Part shown: positions 34,855-54,500 of the stretch, piece after piece | Numbering within the stretch: position 1 is the stretch's first letter | How the letters are laid out: each line of letters opens with the position of its first letter | Source: Pempheris klunzingeri | Lineage: Eukaryota > Chordata > Actinopteri > Acropomatiformes > Pempheridae | Reading direction: 5' to 3' | Length of the DNA: 64,000 nt | NCBI RefSeq assembly: GCF_042242105.1 | Contig: NC_092016.1 | Coordinates: 11,236,501-11,300,500 of the forward strand | Translations under genes and position numbers: made by a program | The notes under the pieces: generated by a model | What the model was told of the DNA's origin: nothing | The model's database searches: none | The model's input: only the letters and a program-made list of their open reading frames with translations

Positions 34855-36074
34855 TGTAGCCCATCTACCAGTTAAAAGGGTAGAAAGGGGCCCTGAGTTA
34901 TTTAACAATTTTACTTTTATAGAGTAACTCAGGTTAAGTCAATGTAATATTAATTTGGGGTAGGTAAAGTAACTGTAAACACTAGAAACAACTTTAACTA
35001 CTTTGTATTGCTTATCATTATTTTAAAGGACCTTTATACCTTGTAACATTCCTTTATAAACAACAATAACACACATAAACAGTATTAAAGTACACAAATA
35101 ATTCTTTACTTTAATAAAAAAATAATAAAAATAAAATATTTCCTTTCAAATGTATGCACTTCACCTCACACTTTAACCTTTTAAACAATAAACACAACAC
35201 TCTATAATTAACTCTAAAATAAAATACACCGTTGCAGGCCTGTTTCACTTTAGTTCGTTGAAATCAGTACTCACTTCTCCTCCAACGAGTGAAAACAACA
35301 AAAATCCAGGCAGTATCTTTCCAGATGTGCGTGAGTGTGAGGACCAAAGAGCATCAGATGGGGAGCAAAGGAGCAGGAAGCAGGATGCAGGTGAAGATGT
35401 GACGTCCAGCAGATCTCCAGCGTTGCCAGAGGACCTCTGAGCATCCAGGGTGGCTCAGAGCGCTACCTGGTAGCTGCTTCTTGTTTTCAGGCCGAAAACA
35501 ATCCAAAAAAACAGTCCAGACGAAGCCACTCGAACAAGCTGTGCTAGCTAACTGCAGTTAGCTAGCACAGCTTGTTCGAGTGGCTTCGTCCGTGTCCGCT
35601 AATCGCTACTCAATTGTCCAAAGAGCAGTCAATACAGTTCCATACCTCAAAACTTTGTACTAAAGTTCGGGGTTTTTTTGCAGAATACATTACTAATAAT
35701 CTGTATCTCACTTTAGTGTAAAACTTCTGGAAAACTCCGCGACGACGATCCACTCCTGCAGGCTCCTCTCCTCTCTCTCGCCTCTCATACACACGCACAT
35801 GCCCTCACTGCATGCCCTTCACGTGAACCAATTAACCTAAAGTAAAGTGTATTCGTGACCACATACATTTAGATTTAGCATTTCCTTTTTTCAAAATAAA
35901 TGAAATAAAATACATTTAACCAATTTAAACATTCTTATGAACTTTTATACACACAATTTTAACAAACCAAAAATATGTATTTAATCACTTTTTAATACAC
36001 TTTTTAACTCTCTATTTATTTATTAACCTATTTTGCATGAACAAATATTTATTAATATTTTTCACTGGGCTACA
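34855..36074. mobile_element. Candidate non-autonomous DNA element with terminal inverted repeats
   Basis: Begins TGTAGCCCA (34855-34863) and ends with its reverse complement TGGGCTACA (36066-36074). The bases directly outside are ATTA on both sides (34851-34854 and 36075-36078), as a 4-base target duplication would give. The inverted repeats match over only nine bases. Inside are a 72-base perfect palindrome and a more GC-rich core (about 35240-35830) between AT-rich arms. No transposase is seen. Ends and class are tentative, and chance cannot be excluded. Confidence 0.4.
35519..35590. repeat. 72-base perfect palindrome (two 36-base arms, no spacer)
   Basis: Left arm 35519-35554 and right arm 35555-35590 are exact reverse complements, centred on AACTG|CAGTT. 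The first outside pair does not match. As DNA it could extrude a cruciform; as RNA it would fold as one long hairpin. It could also be a fold-back made during library preparation or assembly. Confidence 0.95.
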
Positions 36075-36169
36075 ATTAGTAACATACGCATTAGTGGTGG
36101 TAGTCTTGTTAATGTGACTTTCTGTAAATAAAGAGCTCCGCGGGCTCTGACTGGAACTGATTCTGTGTC

Positions 36170-36807
36170 TCTGTATACACCCGGAACCCTTTTAGTGCAG
36201 CACACAGCCTGGCAGTCATGTCGGCGCTGAAGTCGGGACGCTCACTGTCGGAGTAGTCAAATTTCTGTTTAAAACAACTCATTCTGTGATTTTTTTATAA
36301 CCAGCAATACATTAGTTTGAGATTATGTGCTGAAGAAAAGCGACGTATTCGGTGCAGCATCGATTTATTTTGAGGTAAAGTAAGTTTACTGCCGACTTCT
36401 GTCTCCGGGTTTGTCTCTTCTTGACTGTTAACGCTAGCTAACGTAACGCTGGTTAGCTAAGTTGATGCGATAAAAGCCGTGAACACAACAGTGGTTTGCT
36501 TGTGTTAAGATCGCATTTAACGTTGCGTAGCGGAGGATAAATGAATTGTAGGAAGAATAACATTTATTCAGGACGTCTTAGCGCAGTGAGCTGAAATAGT
36601 TCGTGCTCGTGTCTCATGCAAAGTGCTTCATATCTTAGTGTAGGTGGTTTAGTCCCCGCGTTAAGTAGGTGTTTCTGTGGTAACGCTCATCTGTTTCTGA
36701 TCTCCTGCTTGTTCTTTCAACTGTGAGATTATACAAACACATGCTGTGAATGAGTAGTAATGATAATTAATTGTTTCTGTGGTTTTTCCCAGGTATTAGT
36801 TTGAGCC
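36170..36807 (+). promoter_or_regulatory. gtf2h1: GTF2H1 promoter, 5' UTR and first intron
   Basis: CpG-bearing sequence begins near 36140. A non-coding first exon likely ends at 36379 (AAA|GTAAGTTT) or 36374. The second exon starts at 36793 after TTTTTCCCAG, 15 bases before the ATG. A 12-codon upstream frame (36218-36256, MSALKSGRSLSE) lies in the first exon. No TATA box is evident. Exact start site not determinable from sequence alone. Confidence 0.55.
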
Positions 36808-43080
<6,273 letters not shown>

Positions 43081-43784
43081 GGTGTGATAGTTTGTCAAGG
43101 AGAGGACAAGGAAGACATTAAAGTATAAGGACAAATGGCCTGTGAAGGTTCTCCAGACTGCTGTGAAGTGATCACAGATCACACATCCTGATGGGATGTG
43201 GTTCACAGGGGCTTAATGAGGATATAGATGGACGCTGCTACATCTGTCTACAACTGTTCAACAGAGACTAACTGCATCTCAGTCACAAATAACTGTAATT
43301 AGTTTCTTTCTCTTTTTGTTTGTGTTTTCTCAGTGGTTGAGAGATTGATGCAAGTTATGGTTAAACAGGACTTTTAAAAAATGGTGTAACATGACCAAAT
43401 TTCAGATGGCAAATCGGAAAGGCACTCAGGACAACAGGCTGAGGCGTGAGACTCAGTCAGAGGGCTGCCAACATGCGTTGGCACAGTGCAGAGACGCAGA
43501 GCCCCTCTGAGCACTGGGTCGGTTTGTGGAATAATGTTCCAGAAAATCTGACGCAAAATGCAAAGTGAATATAAGCAATACTGTAGAGACATTTCACACT
43601 CGAGTGCATTAGTGTGGGTCACTGAAATCACACTGTCACTGGTTTGTAATGTCTGCACTGATGACAGAAGTGTTAACTCTGAATTAAAGTGAGGCATAAA
43701 GCTTTTGTTCATGCCACTGTCAATGGAAACTGCAGTATTTCATTAAGCTCATGCACTTCAAGTTTACTAATGTTTTTGGTACTT

Positions 43785-43790
43785 AATAAA
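43785..43790 (+). terminator. gtf2h1: Poly(A) signal, probable 3' end of GTF2H1
   Basis: AATAAA about 700 bases after the GTF2H1 stop codon; 43081-43784 would be 3' UTR. Confidence 0.55.
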
Positions 43791-43809
43791 CAACAGCATC
43801 CAGAGCTGT

Positions 43810-45565
43810 TTGCTGCCTTTCTACCTCCCCAGCTTTCACTGCTTTGGATGTTATGGAAATGGTTGCAGCTTTGGTTGTGACATCCAGCATCCAGCGCTGC
43901 TGCTGGCTGCTTTCAGGAAGTGTCCTCAGATCAGCTGAGAGAGACTGTGACAGGTCGGTCGGCTGCAGACACACCGACCGCTGACTTTCTCCACACACAA
44001 AAAAAAAAGTGAATAAAGTCAGCGATGTAAGACAGCGGCTTGGAGGGGACTTGAGGGCCATAACGCTGGAGCGTCACTCCGACCATTTGGTGAGTTTGAC
44101 TGACAAAACCACGAGTGAATGGCAACATCACTGTCTTAGCCACTAGCATGCTTGCTAACTTGTTATCGCAAACATAGTGAAACTGAAACGAGTCGACGCA
44201 CTGAAAAGAGTCCTCGGATTTATCTCAATTTAAATAAACCCGCCATACGTATTTAACATGGCAACACGGTGCTGACATTTATGCTTTTTAAGGTTTTCGG
44301 CGTCGCTTTAGTTTTGATAGAAATGTTAGCATCAGTGTCAGCAGACGGGTCTCGTGATGCAGACTGTCGTAATCGGCCGATTGAATCCGCCCCTCGCAGC
44401 AACTTAATCAATATAGGTACTCATTTTTATTGTGTATGAACGAAAACAGTATCAGAATAGAGCCGCCTAGTTATCAGACCGACATATTCACAGGGAGTTA
44501 AACCTTAACGTAGTTTGAACGACCGAGAGCGACCGCTTGAAATTTCGAGGTTTGTTGGCGGTTACGAACGTTAACGATGGAATTGCAATGTTAAAGGTAA
44601 CGGCCCATTAGAATGTTGGTGTCAACGTTCTATCGGTTCCTCTGCAGTACATGTTACTACTGAAGTACTGAACACATTTAGAGAACTTTCCTCGAGTATT
44701 TCCATTTCATGCCTCTCTGCTCCACTACGTATCGTTCAACATACACACATAAAGAGCGAATAAAATGTGATGCGTTGTTATGGTTAATAACTTCCGCAGT
44801 ATATAAATTAGTTGAAATTAGCTCCCCTTTGACCAGCTGCAACAATAAAATGTCATTCACATAATAATGCATCGGTAATTATAATATTTTAATGTAGTAT
44901 TAAATTGTGTTACACTCACAGAGTATTCAGCACTTTACTCGATACATGAAATATGTTTCTATACTGTTTCAATGCAGAACAACTTCTTCTAACAGTTTCC
45001 AGTACAGTGCATTGTTTGTTGCATTGTAGGGATCAGAATACTTCCCTCACCACAGACCACAAGCCATGCATCCACATAGAAATCAATGATAATGAGTTAA
45101 ACAGTATCACATGCGTACTGAATTTGTCCTGTCTTAAGAGAAGAATTTTGACGCTACTCATGCTTATCTGTAAAAAAAAAAAAAGAAAATAGAATTTGTG
45201 CATGCTGGATGTGCCCCCTGGGAGAGCGGTGAGCAAGCAAATCCTAAATCTGGAGGCCTTGCTTTGTGCGTTGTGTATCTGATTACACTGGTGATCTGCA
45301 GCTTTAGTTTTGCTTCTCCTTCCTCATAAGTTCACCTAAAACCGCATCAAGTAAATCAAAGTCATACATCAGTGAGTGATGTCAGTTAATATTGCAAAAA
45401 AGTCCTGTGACAACCAGAGAACTTAAAATGCAGCACAACTCCACTCTGAAAGTACACTACTGAAAGTCAGCCACACGTCAGAGGACCGTGGTTTGAGAGG
45501 AAGTACATTGTTAAACTCTGCTGAATGTTTCCTTCTTTCTCAGTTGTGGATGATCACACGTGAAG
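43810..45565 (+). promoter_or_regulatory. hps5: HPS5 upstream region, candidate non-coding first exon and intron
   Basis: A likely untranslated first exon ends at 44089 (GACCATTTG|GTGAGT). The next exon begins at 45544 after TTCTTTCTCAG, 22 bases before the ATG. The roughly 1.45-kb intron between holds no recognised gene. An A-run lies near 45172-45184. Confidence 0.45.
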
Positions 45566-48500
45566 ATGCCTCTGATACCTGTTGTGCCGGAGAACCACAG
45601 TCATGTACTGGCAGAGTTTGACTGCCTCGATCCACTCCTGTCTGCTCTCCGATTAGACTCTGGCAGACTCAAGGTAGGTTTCACCATCATCATGTTTAAA
45701 TCAGTGCTGTAATGAAATCACACTTAGATGATTTTTAGTATGTGCACTTTAGCATGTACAACATGCTATCACAAAAAATGTTTATCTAATGTGTCTACCT
45801 GAGGCAATGACTTAACTCTTATGAAATGTGACTTTTGTGTTATAGTGTACCTGTTTGGCGGTGACAAGAAAGTGGCTGGCATTAGGAACATCAGCAGGAG
45901 GGTTGCACCTGATTCAGAGGGAGGGCTGGAAGCAAAGACTCATCCTCACTCACAAGGTAATATATGACTGAGTACCTGAGTTACGCAGAAATACAGAGTT
46001 GACTATTGTTCTGATGTTAAATGAAACAGATGTATGATAAAGAGTACAGTTTAAATTAACCTGTCATGCACTCTTTTTCAGGAGGGATCTATCACTCAGG
46101 TGGCGTGTTGCCTTCATGATGAAGACTTTGTCGCTGTTGCAACAAGGTTAGAGTTTCTCCAGGAAGTAAAGAAATGTTTCGTACTCATCTACCCTCAAAC
46201 TACATTCACCCCTGTCATCTGGTGCCACCTCGCTCCTCTTCTGTCCACTCCTTTTCTCTCAGTGTTTGGCTGTGTTGCCTGTATCATTCACAGTGATTGC
46301 TGTGTTTGTCTGTGCTCCAGTCAGGGTCTGGTGGTGGTGTGGGAGCTGCAGCTAGAGCGGCGGGGTCGTCCAGAAAGAGTCAGTGTGTCCTGGGAGCACA
46401 GAGGTCAGACCATCACTGCACTCTGCTGGGACACCAGTGCACTCAGAGTTTTTGTTGGGGACTCAGGAGGCAAGGTGTCCTTTCTCCGAGCTGGATCTTC
46501 CAAACTGGGCAAGGTAGTGAAAACTTTTTGTTTCCTCTGTAATAATGTATATAAAATAAATGCGGCTTCTTGAAAAAGCAGGCACTTTATAGTGGATCCA
46601 CTGTCGGTTTTGAAAGGTTTTTGAAAGAAACTTATTTAATCATCAGACTAAGCATCTAAAAATAAAGATAATTGACTCTTGCTGGGCAAGTTCAACGGAG
46701 TAAAGTAGTAAATGGTTCAAGTTCACAGACTTGAATATGAACTGAAAAATGAAACATTCATTGTGCGCAAGACAACCTAATATCTCTTGGCTAGAAGTAC
46801 TCTGAGAAGGAAAGAGAGCAAAAAAAATGATGCTGATACAAGTTGATTAAAACAGACATGTAAAGCAAAATTAAAGGAAACTTTCAGCTTGCTATAAAAA
46901 GCCTTTGGAAGCTGTGATTTATGTGTAGTAGATGTTACCATCAAGTACTGGCTGACAGTGTGTCCACACATTGGTACATTATGTCGTATTATCTAGTTGT
47001 TTCTGTTTAAAGTTGAAATGTTTACCATGCAGGCATTTTTTTGCTTTGGAAAATGTTTTGCACCAGTGTAGTGTGTAAGCAGGTTTAGCGAATAGTGCAA
47101 AATGTGCAAAACCACTGACATAAGGAATTAGGTGGTTCATTTTTATTATTAGCTGTTTTCATATACAGTAGATCTGTCACGTCTGTGTCTTGCATCAGCA
47201 ATCACAGCAGAGACAAATGTTTGTATTTTTAAAATCTTTTAAGCTTGCATGAAATATTCCTTTAACAACTGCCTGAGATTTAGTTTTTTTGTTTCCTGCA
47301 CTTTTCAGCAACATTAACCAGTGGGATTTTTCATCTGATATTGTTTTTTTGTGTGTGTCTAGGGGTCAGGATTCGTTATCTTCCCTGTTCAGACTGTCAC
47401 CACTGTGGACTCCAGAGTGGTTCAGCTCGGGTACCAAGATGGCCGCCTGCTGGTGTCTTCCCTTAGCCGTTGCTACCTCTGTGACACGGAGAGGTGAGTA
47501 CCAGCATGGCTGTCTCTCATAGACTGTCTCTAGGAAGAGAGACTCTCAGAGGGACCATGCTAATGCCCCCATATTGGTACATATTGTCCTTACTGAAGTG
47601 TCTTCTATCAAGATGGTGAATCTGTATTCCAGTGCTCTTGGTTTTGTGGTTATTTATAAAGGATTCTTCACTAATTACTTATAATCTCTCTCAGCAGCAC
47701 TGTGTTTTTCTTTCTTTACCTTCCTTCAGGGAGAAGTTCTGGCGTGTTGGAAATAAGGAGCGTGACGGGGAGTATGGAGCTTGTTTTTTCCCTCAGAACA
47801 GAGGATTATTAGTTGGTCAGCCCCCCCTGCTGTACTGCGCGAGGCCGGGGTCTCGAATATGGGAGGCCAGTTTTAATGGCGAGGTTCTGAGCACACATCA
47901 GTTCAAACAGCTGCTGGCCTGTCCTCCTCTGCCTCTCATCACTTACAGGTACTGATTGTTCCTTGTTTTGCAAGCTCTATTAAAGACCAACTTCCTAATT
48001 TGTCATTCGTTCCTCTTTTACCTGCAGAAATGAGCCACATTACAACCCAGCGCAGAGGAGCTCCCAGTCAATTGCCTTCCCTAAACTGCTTTATTTGGGG
48101 TAATAAATTAGACCTAGTTTATATGTTTTATTATCAGAGGCCATTGTTTTTATGTAAGGGATGGTGATACAGGTCATTATACCTGAAGGGTATAATAATA
48201 GCCACCGCTCGCTGTACATAATCCCACTTATTACACAGCCTCAGACTAAAGAAATCAATAATTTGACATAAAATATTGATTTAAAAATGATTTTGTTGCT
48301 TCCGCTAGCAGAACTGTGACCATAGCAACGGTCTGCTATACAGATATAACAGACTGTAGAATGCTATAATTGACCAATCAGAATCAAGTGTTCTAAGGCA
48401 GTGTAATAAATATGCGTTAATCAATACAGGTAAATATGTACATCAGACAATGTCAGTCAAAACATAATTTTTACATGATATCTACAAATGAGCCTGTCAC

Positions 48501-51500
48501 TTAATGAACTGTACACTTTATTTATTTGCGTAGAGACCAAAATTTGCTGACCTGGACTGATTCTGCAGTTTATATCTTCACACCTCAGAATGGACAAGTG
48601 CTTCTGTGGGCTGAAGTCAAAGGTGTGTTCGCTGCTTTGTCGCAAACATTTTATTCATAAACACACAAACTGTCCATAACAGGGATAACTTAACATTGAT
48701 CCAAGCCTGTTTTCTGGTTTTTTAGACTTGGTAGATATTGCAGTCTACCGCAGCGAGCTCTTCTGTCTCCATGGCAGTGGACGTCTGTCCCACCTGTCCC
48801 TGTTATCTTCTGAGCGCTGTGTTGAGCGTCTGCTGCGGAGGGAGTCCTGGCTTCTGGCTGCTATAGTCTGCTGTATGTTCCAGCACACAATCACCACCGG
48901 CAGGGTAAGATGGCTGCTACTGCCATGTTAACTGGCCTCGTCTCTGTGTGCAGTGTATCCTAGATTCCAGTCTTATCTGGCTTGGCTGTTAATATGACCT
49001 CCTGACTCCTTGCATTCCTAAAGATAAAGCACAGTATGTACCTGTTCACCTGAGGTTTCTCACCTTGAATGGCCTGAACATAAAGATAAATACAAATGTG
49101 CAGGTGCTAGATATGGCTCTTGCTATTAAATGTATTATACTTTCAAGTTGACATGAGATTATCTCAGTAGTCAACAGTGTGATATTCTTAATACAGCACA
49201 TAAATATGCAACCATGAAAATCCTCAGGAGGTATGTGTGTCTTTGACTGAGACCTTCAAGTGGTTTGCCAAGGTAATCTATAGTAGTTTGTATATAAAAA
49301 TGTACTATATGATGAGTTTTGTAGATGCTGAAAACCAAATGTGGGGTGTACATGCTACAGGTTAAAGTATTAAGCATTTAAGAAATGAGGTAACTAATCC
49401 GATTGATCTGAATAAGAGCTCACCTTGGCTGTATTGTAGTGTTGATAAAGCTTTATTGAAAGCCTTGCTCATCATCCCTGTTTAATTCAGGCGAGGAAAT
49501 CAATTCCCATGGACCGCCTCGAACATCTCAGGTCCCAGCTCAGTTCCAGCACACACCCGGAGCTGACCAGCCAACTGGAGGAGGTCATCGCTAAACTGGA
49601 GCCTTTGGACTCTGCCTCCAGCAGCCGCAGAAGTAGCATCTCTTCACATGTAAGTTAATAACTCTGGAGATGATCTCTCTGAATAAACTAAATAAACTAA
49701 ATTTGCCAGGTAATGGTGAGCACCATAACAGTAGGCGATAAGATCACCAGTTCATTTACATTGAATCCTGTTGCTATGGATACCATTCAGTTATTGAAGG
49801 ACAAGTGTCCCTGTGGCACTACATTAAATCGGTTGTTTTGTGAGGAGTAGCAGGTTTCAACAGTGACTGAAACTGAATATGTATCCACATGTAAGAAGTG
49901 AGCGTACTGATATCGGATGTTTGATTATCCAGGAAAGCTTCAACGTCCTGGACTGTGGAATCTATCGCGTGATCAGCCGCAGAGGGAGTCAGTCAGATGA
50001 GGAGACGAGCTCCCTCATCAATCAGTCCATGTCAGAGGAGGAGCGGCTCAAAGAGTTCAGTTTTGGGCAGGAGGAAGATCAGGGGGATCATGGTAAGAGA
50101 TCAACAGCTGCCAAATGAACAAAGTCCGTCAGTAAAAATAAGACTGTTCATTCAAATTCATATATAGTCAATTTCAGGGGTTTGCTTTGTCAAAACTTCC
50201 CTCTTTGGATGGGGGTGATGTATACATTTAAGACTTTATATATTTTTGGATATAAACTAATTAACGTTTACAATGTTAGAATAATTGTAACAGCTCATTT
50301 GTACAATCTTCAAAAAAATACTGAATCAATGTGTATCAGATTTAGACACCATTTAGTGATGTTTTTATCTGCTCATAACAATGTATTTAGCAGAATTGGT
50401 TGTGCTAATGTTGAAACAGCGACCACAGCAAACCAGAAACACACAAACAAGAAACTCATTCACTCCCACACTCTTTGTTTCTTTCTTCACATCTTCTTTG
50501 TCTCCATTTTTGACTCTCTTTCTCTGTATATACTCTGTGTGTGTATGTAGCAAGAACAAACTCCTTTTCTGCATCTCCTGAGTTCAATGTGAAAAGAGAG
50601 TGAAATTATTTTCAGTAGTATTACTACCACTCTATTAAAATACCGGAATAATTTAAAAAAGCTTAACACAGAGGAAAAATGCCAAATGAAACATCTGTAT
50701 TCTGGAGCTATACTCTTTAGCTACTGAAAGATTTATCAGTACAAACGTGATAATAATTTTACTCTTGTTGTCATACGATTCATATGTCCCAGTTTTGTAT
50801 GTTTAATTAAATGTGTTTCTGATTTGATTTGAAAAAATACATAAAATCATAAAACCAGTCCTGTTGCTATTATGGGTGTAACAGTACATAAAAATCACGG
50901 TTTGGTTTGTACCTCGGCTGTTGAATCACAGTTTGGTATGTTTTCAGTACATCAGGAAGAAGAAACAAAATAAAAAACATTTAGATACGTGTACCGTTAC
51001 ACACTTGGTTGCCATGCTGTACCACTGGGTTTGCTGTGGGAGCTGAATGATGATGAATCACTCTGTTGGCTGACGTGCTTTGCAGATATAATCACACTGT
51101 TAATATCAAGTTTCTTGTCTGTTCCATCATACTGTATCACACATATATCACCATTTTGGTTTGGTCTGCAGCTTTTAATTTACGTTTTCTCTATAGTGGT
51201 GTCTGGCACCTTTGCTCCATCTGCTTGCATTATGTCCTCTGCCTCTCATCATTCCCCTCCAGTACTCCATCCATCTGTGTTTTCCTCTGGCTCTTGCCCC
51301 CATCTTTATTCAGATCCACAGAGCAGTGAGCGTATGGAGGCTGAGCGATCTGAGCAAGGCCTGCAGTTCCACCTCCCCCTCTCATTCCGCCCCAAACCCC
51401 CTCGCATCGCATTGCAGGCCGTCAAAGACAGGTGAAGATCCAGAGAATTGCAGGACAGACATGCTTTAAACAGAAGAATGTGTGACAGCAGCTCAGGCTG

Positions 51501-54500
51501 TTCAGGCATGAAGCTCTAATGTGTAGCTATGAATTTCAACACTGATGAAATTATTTGTGCGTTCTACTTTAATTTTTTGTCTTATTAGAGAAGAAACTCT
51601 CAGAATAACCATTTATTCAAGTGCAGCTGTGCTTTTCAATGGCTTACTTCCCCTTTCCACTGAAGACCCACATTTAGTTCTTTAGGCTCATTGGTCACCT
51701 GTGTAGGCACATGCAGCAGGTTTCATTTTCCAAGCATCACACTCATCTTTTGTCATATGAAACTGTTCACTGTTCTGTTTTCATCTTCCATCTCTTGTAA
51801 TCTTATTAGTGCGCAGTTGTTTCATTATTAAAATTTTCTTTTTCTCAGTGTTTCTAGTTTTGTTAAGAAGACAACAGAGAAGATCAACACCCTTCAGATG
51901 AACTCTGAGCTCTGGCAACGACCTGAATTCAGAGAGGCTGGACAGGCTGAAATGTCAGGCACCACAGTTCCATACTTAGAGGAAATAGACAACGAGTAAG
52001 TACAGACCTATTGGTCCCTAGTGGGCTAAAACCAATTTCTAGTGAGAATAGATGCATCCACACTCAGTTCTTTGACTTTAAATAACTCCGACCTTTGTCT
52101 TTAATAGGTTATTAAAACATTTAAAACCTGTGAATTATATTTGTCCTGACAGAGTTCATGATGAAATGCCTAACACAGAGGCTGACATGCAGGAGCTACG
52201 ATCAGCAACAGAGCGTGCTGTGTAAGTATGAACGGCAGAAGTTAGAATCCCGACTGCAAGATTTCACAACCTTTTTTCCCCCAGTTTTAATAGTGAAAAT
52301 GTACACGTGTTATGTTTTCCCAACATCAGCTTTCAGATCCAAGATCCTTTGGTGCTTCTGGATCCAGTGTGTCTGGCAGAGGCTCTGCTGGAGTGGCTGC
52401 CGGTGCTGGAGCGAATATTCGGACCTGTAGAACACGTATCAACTGCTGCGGGTGATTCAAACGTGGATGGACCAGGAGAGGAGAGGCTGGAGGAGTCTCT
52501 AAACTCCTGCTCAGAGCAACAAGAGGAGGCATCCTGCCCATCAGGAGAACCAACAGAGAGCATCACAGAGGAGAAGGAAGAGGCGTCTCCTGAGCTCAGA
52601 GATGAGGAGGACCACTGTAACTCCACTGAGAAGGAGCCTGAAGTCTCGAATGGCAGCCCTCCAGAGCCTGTTCGAGTGGTGTCTCCCAAACCTGTGCCAT
52701 CGGATCTCCTGGCTAACCTCACCCAGCTGGCAACGCTGTACACAGAGCTCAGCTGCTTCAGAGAGCAGGAGAATGAACACGCACTGGGGTGCACAACTTT
52801 TCTGCGTCGCTACTTCTTTCTGCTGGACCAAGAGCGCGTGAGAAGAATGTGCCTGCTGTGTTATCAGGAGCAGCCGGAGGTGCAGAGCTCCTTCACTGAG
52901 GCCATGATGGGTCAGAAGCTTCTCCTGAAATCGCTTTACCACACCAAACCAACTCTGGTTTTTTCTTTTCTTTTCTTTTCCAATATTCATTTTCAGATTT
53001 CACAAATTTAGAGAGAAAAAATGTATAAAGTAATAACAGCAAACGTATAAAAAAGTAATGTTGGGCTGCTGCGCTTTGAAAAGAAAAGTCATTCAAAAAT
53101 GTTGCAGATTCCTAGATAATGATGTTGAAAGTGAATAACTACAGATATTTCAAAACTGGATCTTGTTTCCATTGAGTAGTTAAGGAAGGGTCCTCAAATA
53201 CCCAAAACACTTATCCTGTTTCATAATTAAATCAGTGTATTGCTCCATTTTAATGATAAATGGCACTCATTCTTCACTAAATAAGTTTTTAAAACACACA
53301 GAAATTGATTATTTCTAGTCTAGGAGTATGTTCTGGTGGCTAAATGGAAAGATACAGCTAAGTGCAGATCTGGTTGGATGTCTGACATTAGAAAAATTGT
53401 AAATAAATAATGACATGGAACAAAACCCAAAATAACTGAGACAGAGATTCCTCAGCTAAAGAATTCCTGCCACATAATGATTGTCCTCAGTTTGGTTCTG
53501 CGGTAGTGGAGTCTATGGACAACAAACTGTATTAATGCAGCTCTGTGATCCAGTGAGCGACTTACTTCATCTAGTAACCCAACATGTAAATCAGAGGCCC
53601 ATGCATCCCACTAAACACTAGAGTAGTGAAAACCAGCCTTTTGTCGTTCTCCGTAGGTCTCACTCAGTCCGGTAAGGTGGCGGAGGTTATCCAGAGAGGT
53701 GATTTGCTGAGATCACTGCGCAGTCTGAGGGAGCTGCAGCCCTGGAGTGCTCCACCTCTCCTCGCTCACTTACACAGGTCAGTACACGTACTTCTTTCTA
53801 AAACTGTCAGCACATACTTCATCACAGCTGTGAGGAAACTTGTAAAGTAAGTTCACCGTGTTACTATCTAGGCTGTATGAGAAGCACGGGGAGGTGGCTG
53901 TGCGCTCGTTTTCCCAGTTCTATCCTACGATAACTCCTGCTGACGTAATGATCATGGCTCAGAAAAGCCACTTCCTGGCGTACCTGGATAATCTTGTCCA
54001 ATCACGAGCTGAGGAGCACAGGTACCTCTGCAGTATCACTGTGTTTTTTTTTCAAAGACAAAAAAAAAGCATTAAACATTTGTGTTGATCTTTACGTTCA
54101 CTTCTTCCTCTAGGTTGTCATTTTTGCAGTCCCTTCTTGAGCCAGAATCACTGAGACAGGATTGGCTAGAGCTGGCACTTACCCATGATGCCCCTCAACG
54201 CTGTGATACCCTCACCCCTGATGGACAGCCCAGGTCTGGGTCTGTTAGTGTGTGAAAACTGCAAAAAAGAATTGATCTTTAGTTTATTTGTATTCATTTT
54301 AACACTTACTTAAAGCCGAGTAAGATGTAAATTTGAGGCTGGAAATCAACCAAAATAATAAAATGTGAATAAAATGTTTTACTTGAATAGATAGGGCTAG
54401 TATGAGTACATTGTTTTCACTACTGGATTCCATTTCAACCACAACAAGGCTAAACTAAAAAATAACGAAGTGAAAGTGTATAATTGTAACTGTGCATCCA

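Noticed and set aside
50182-50550. 122-codon open frame in an HPS5 intron
   Set aside because: Lies between two well-supported HPS5 exons and matches no family; composition is like intron.
51307-51320. Acceptor at ATCCACAG for the HPS5 exon
   Set aside because: It would place TGA in frame at once; TTTATTCAG at 51313 keeps the frame.
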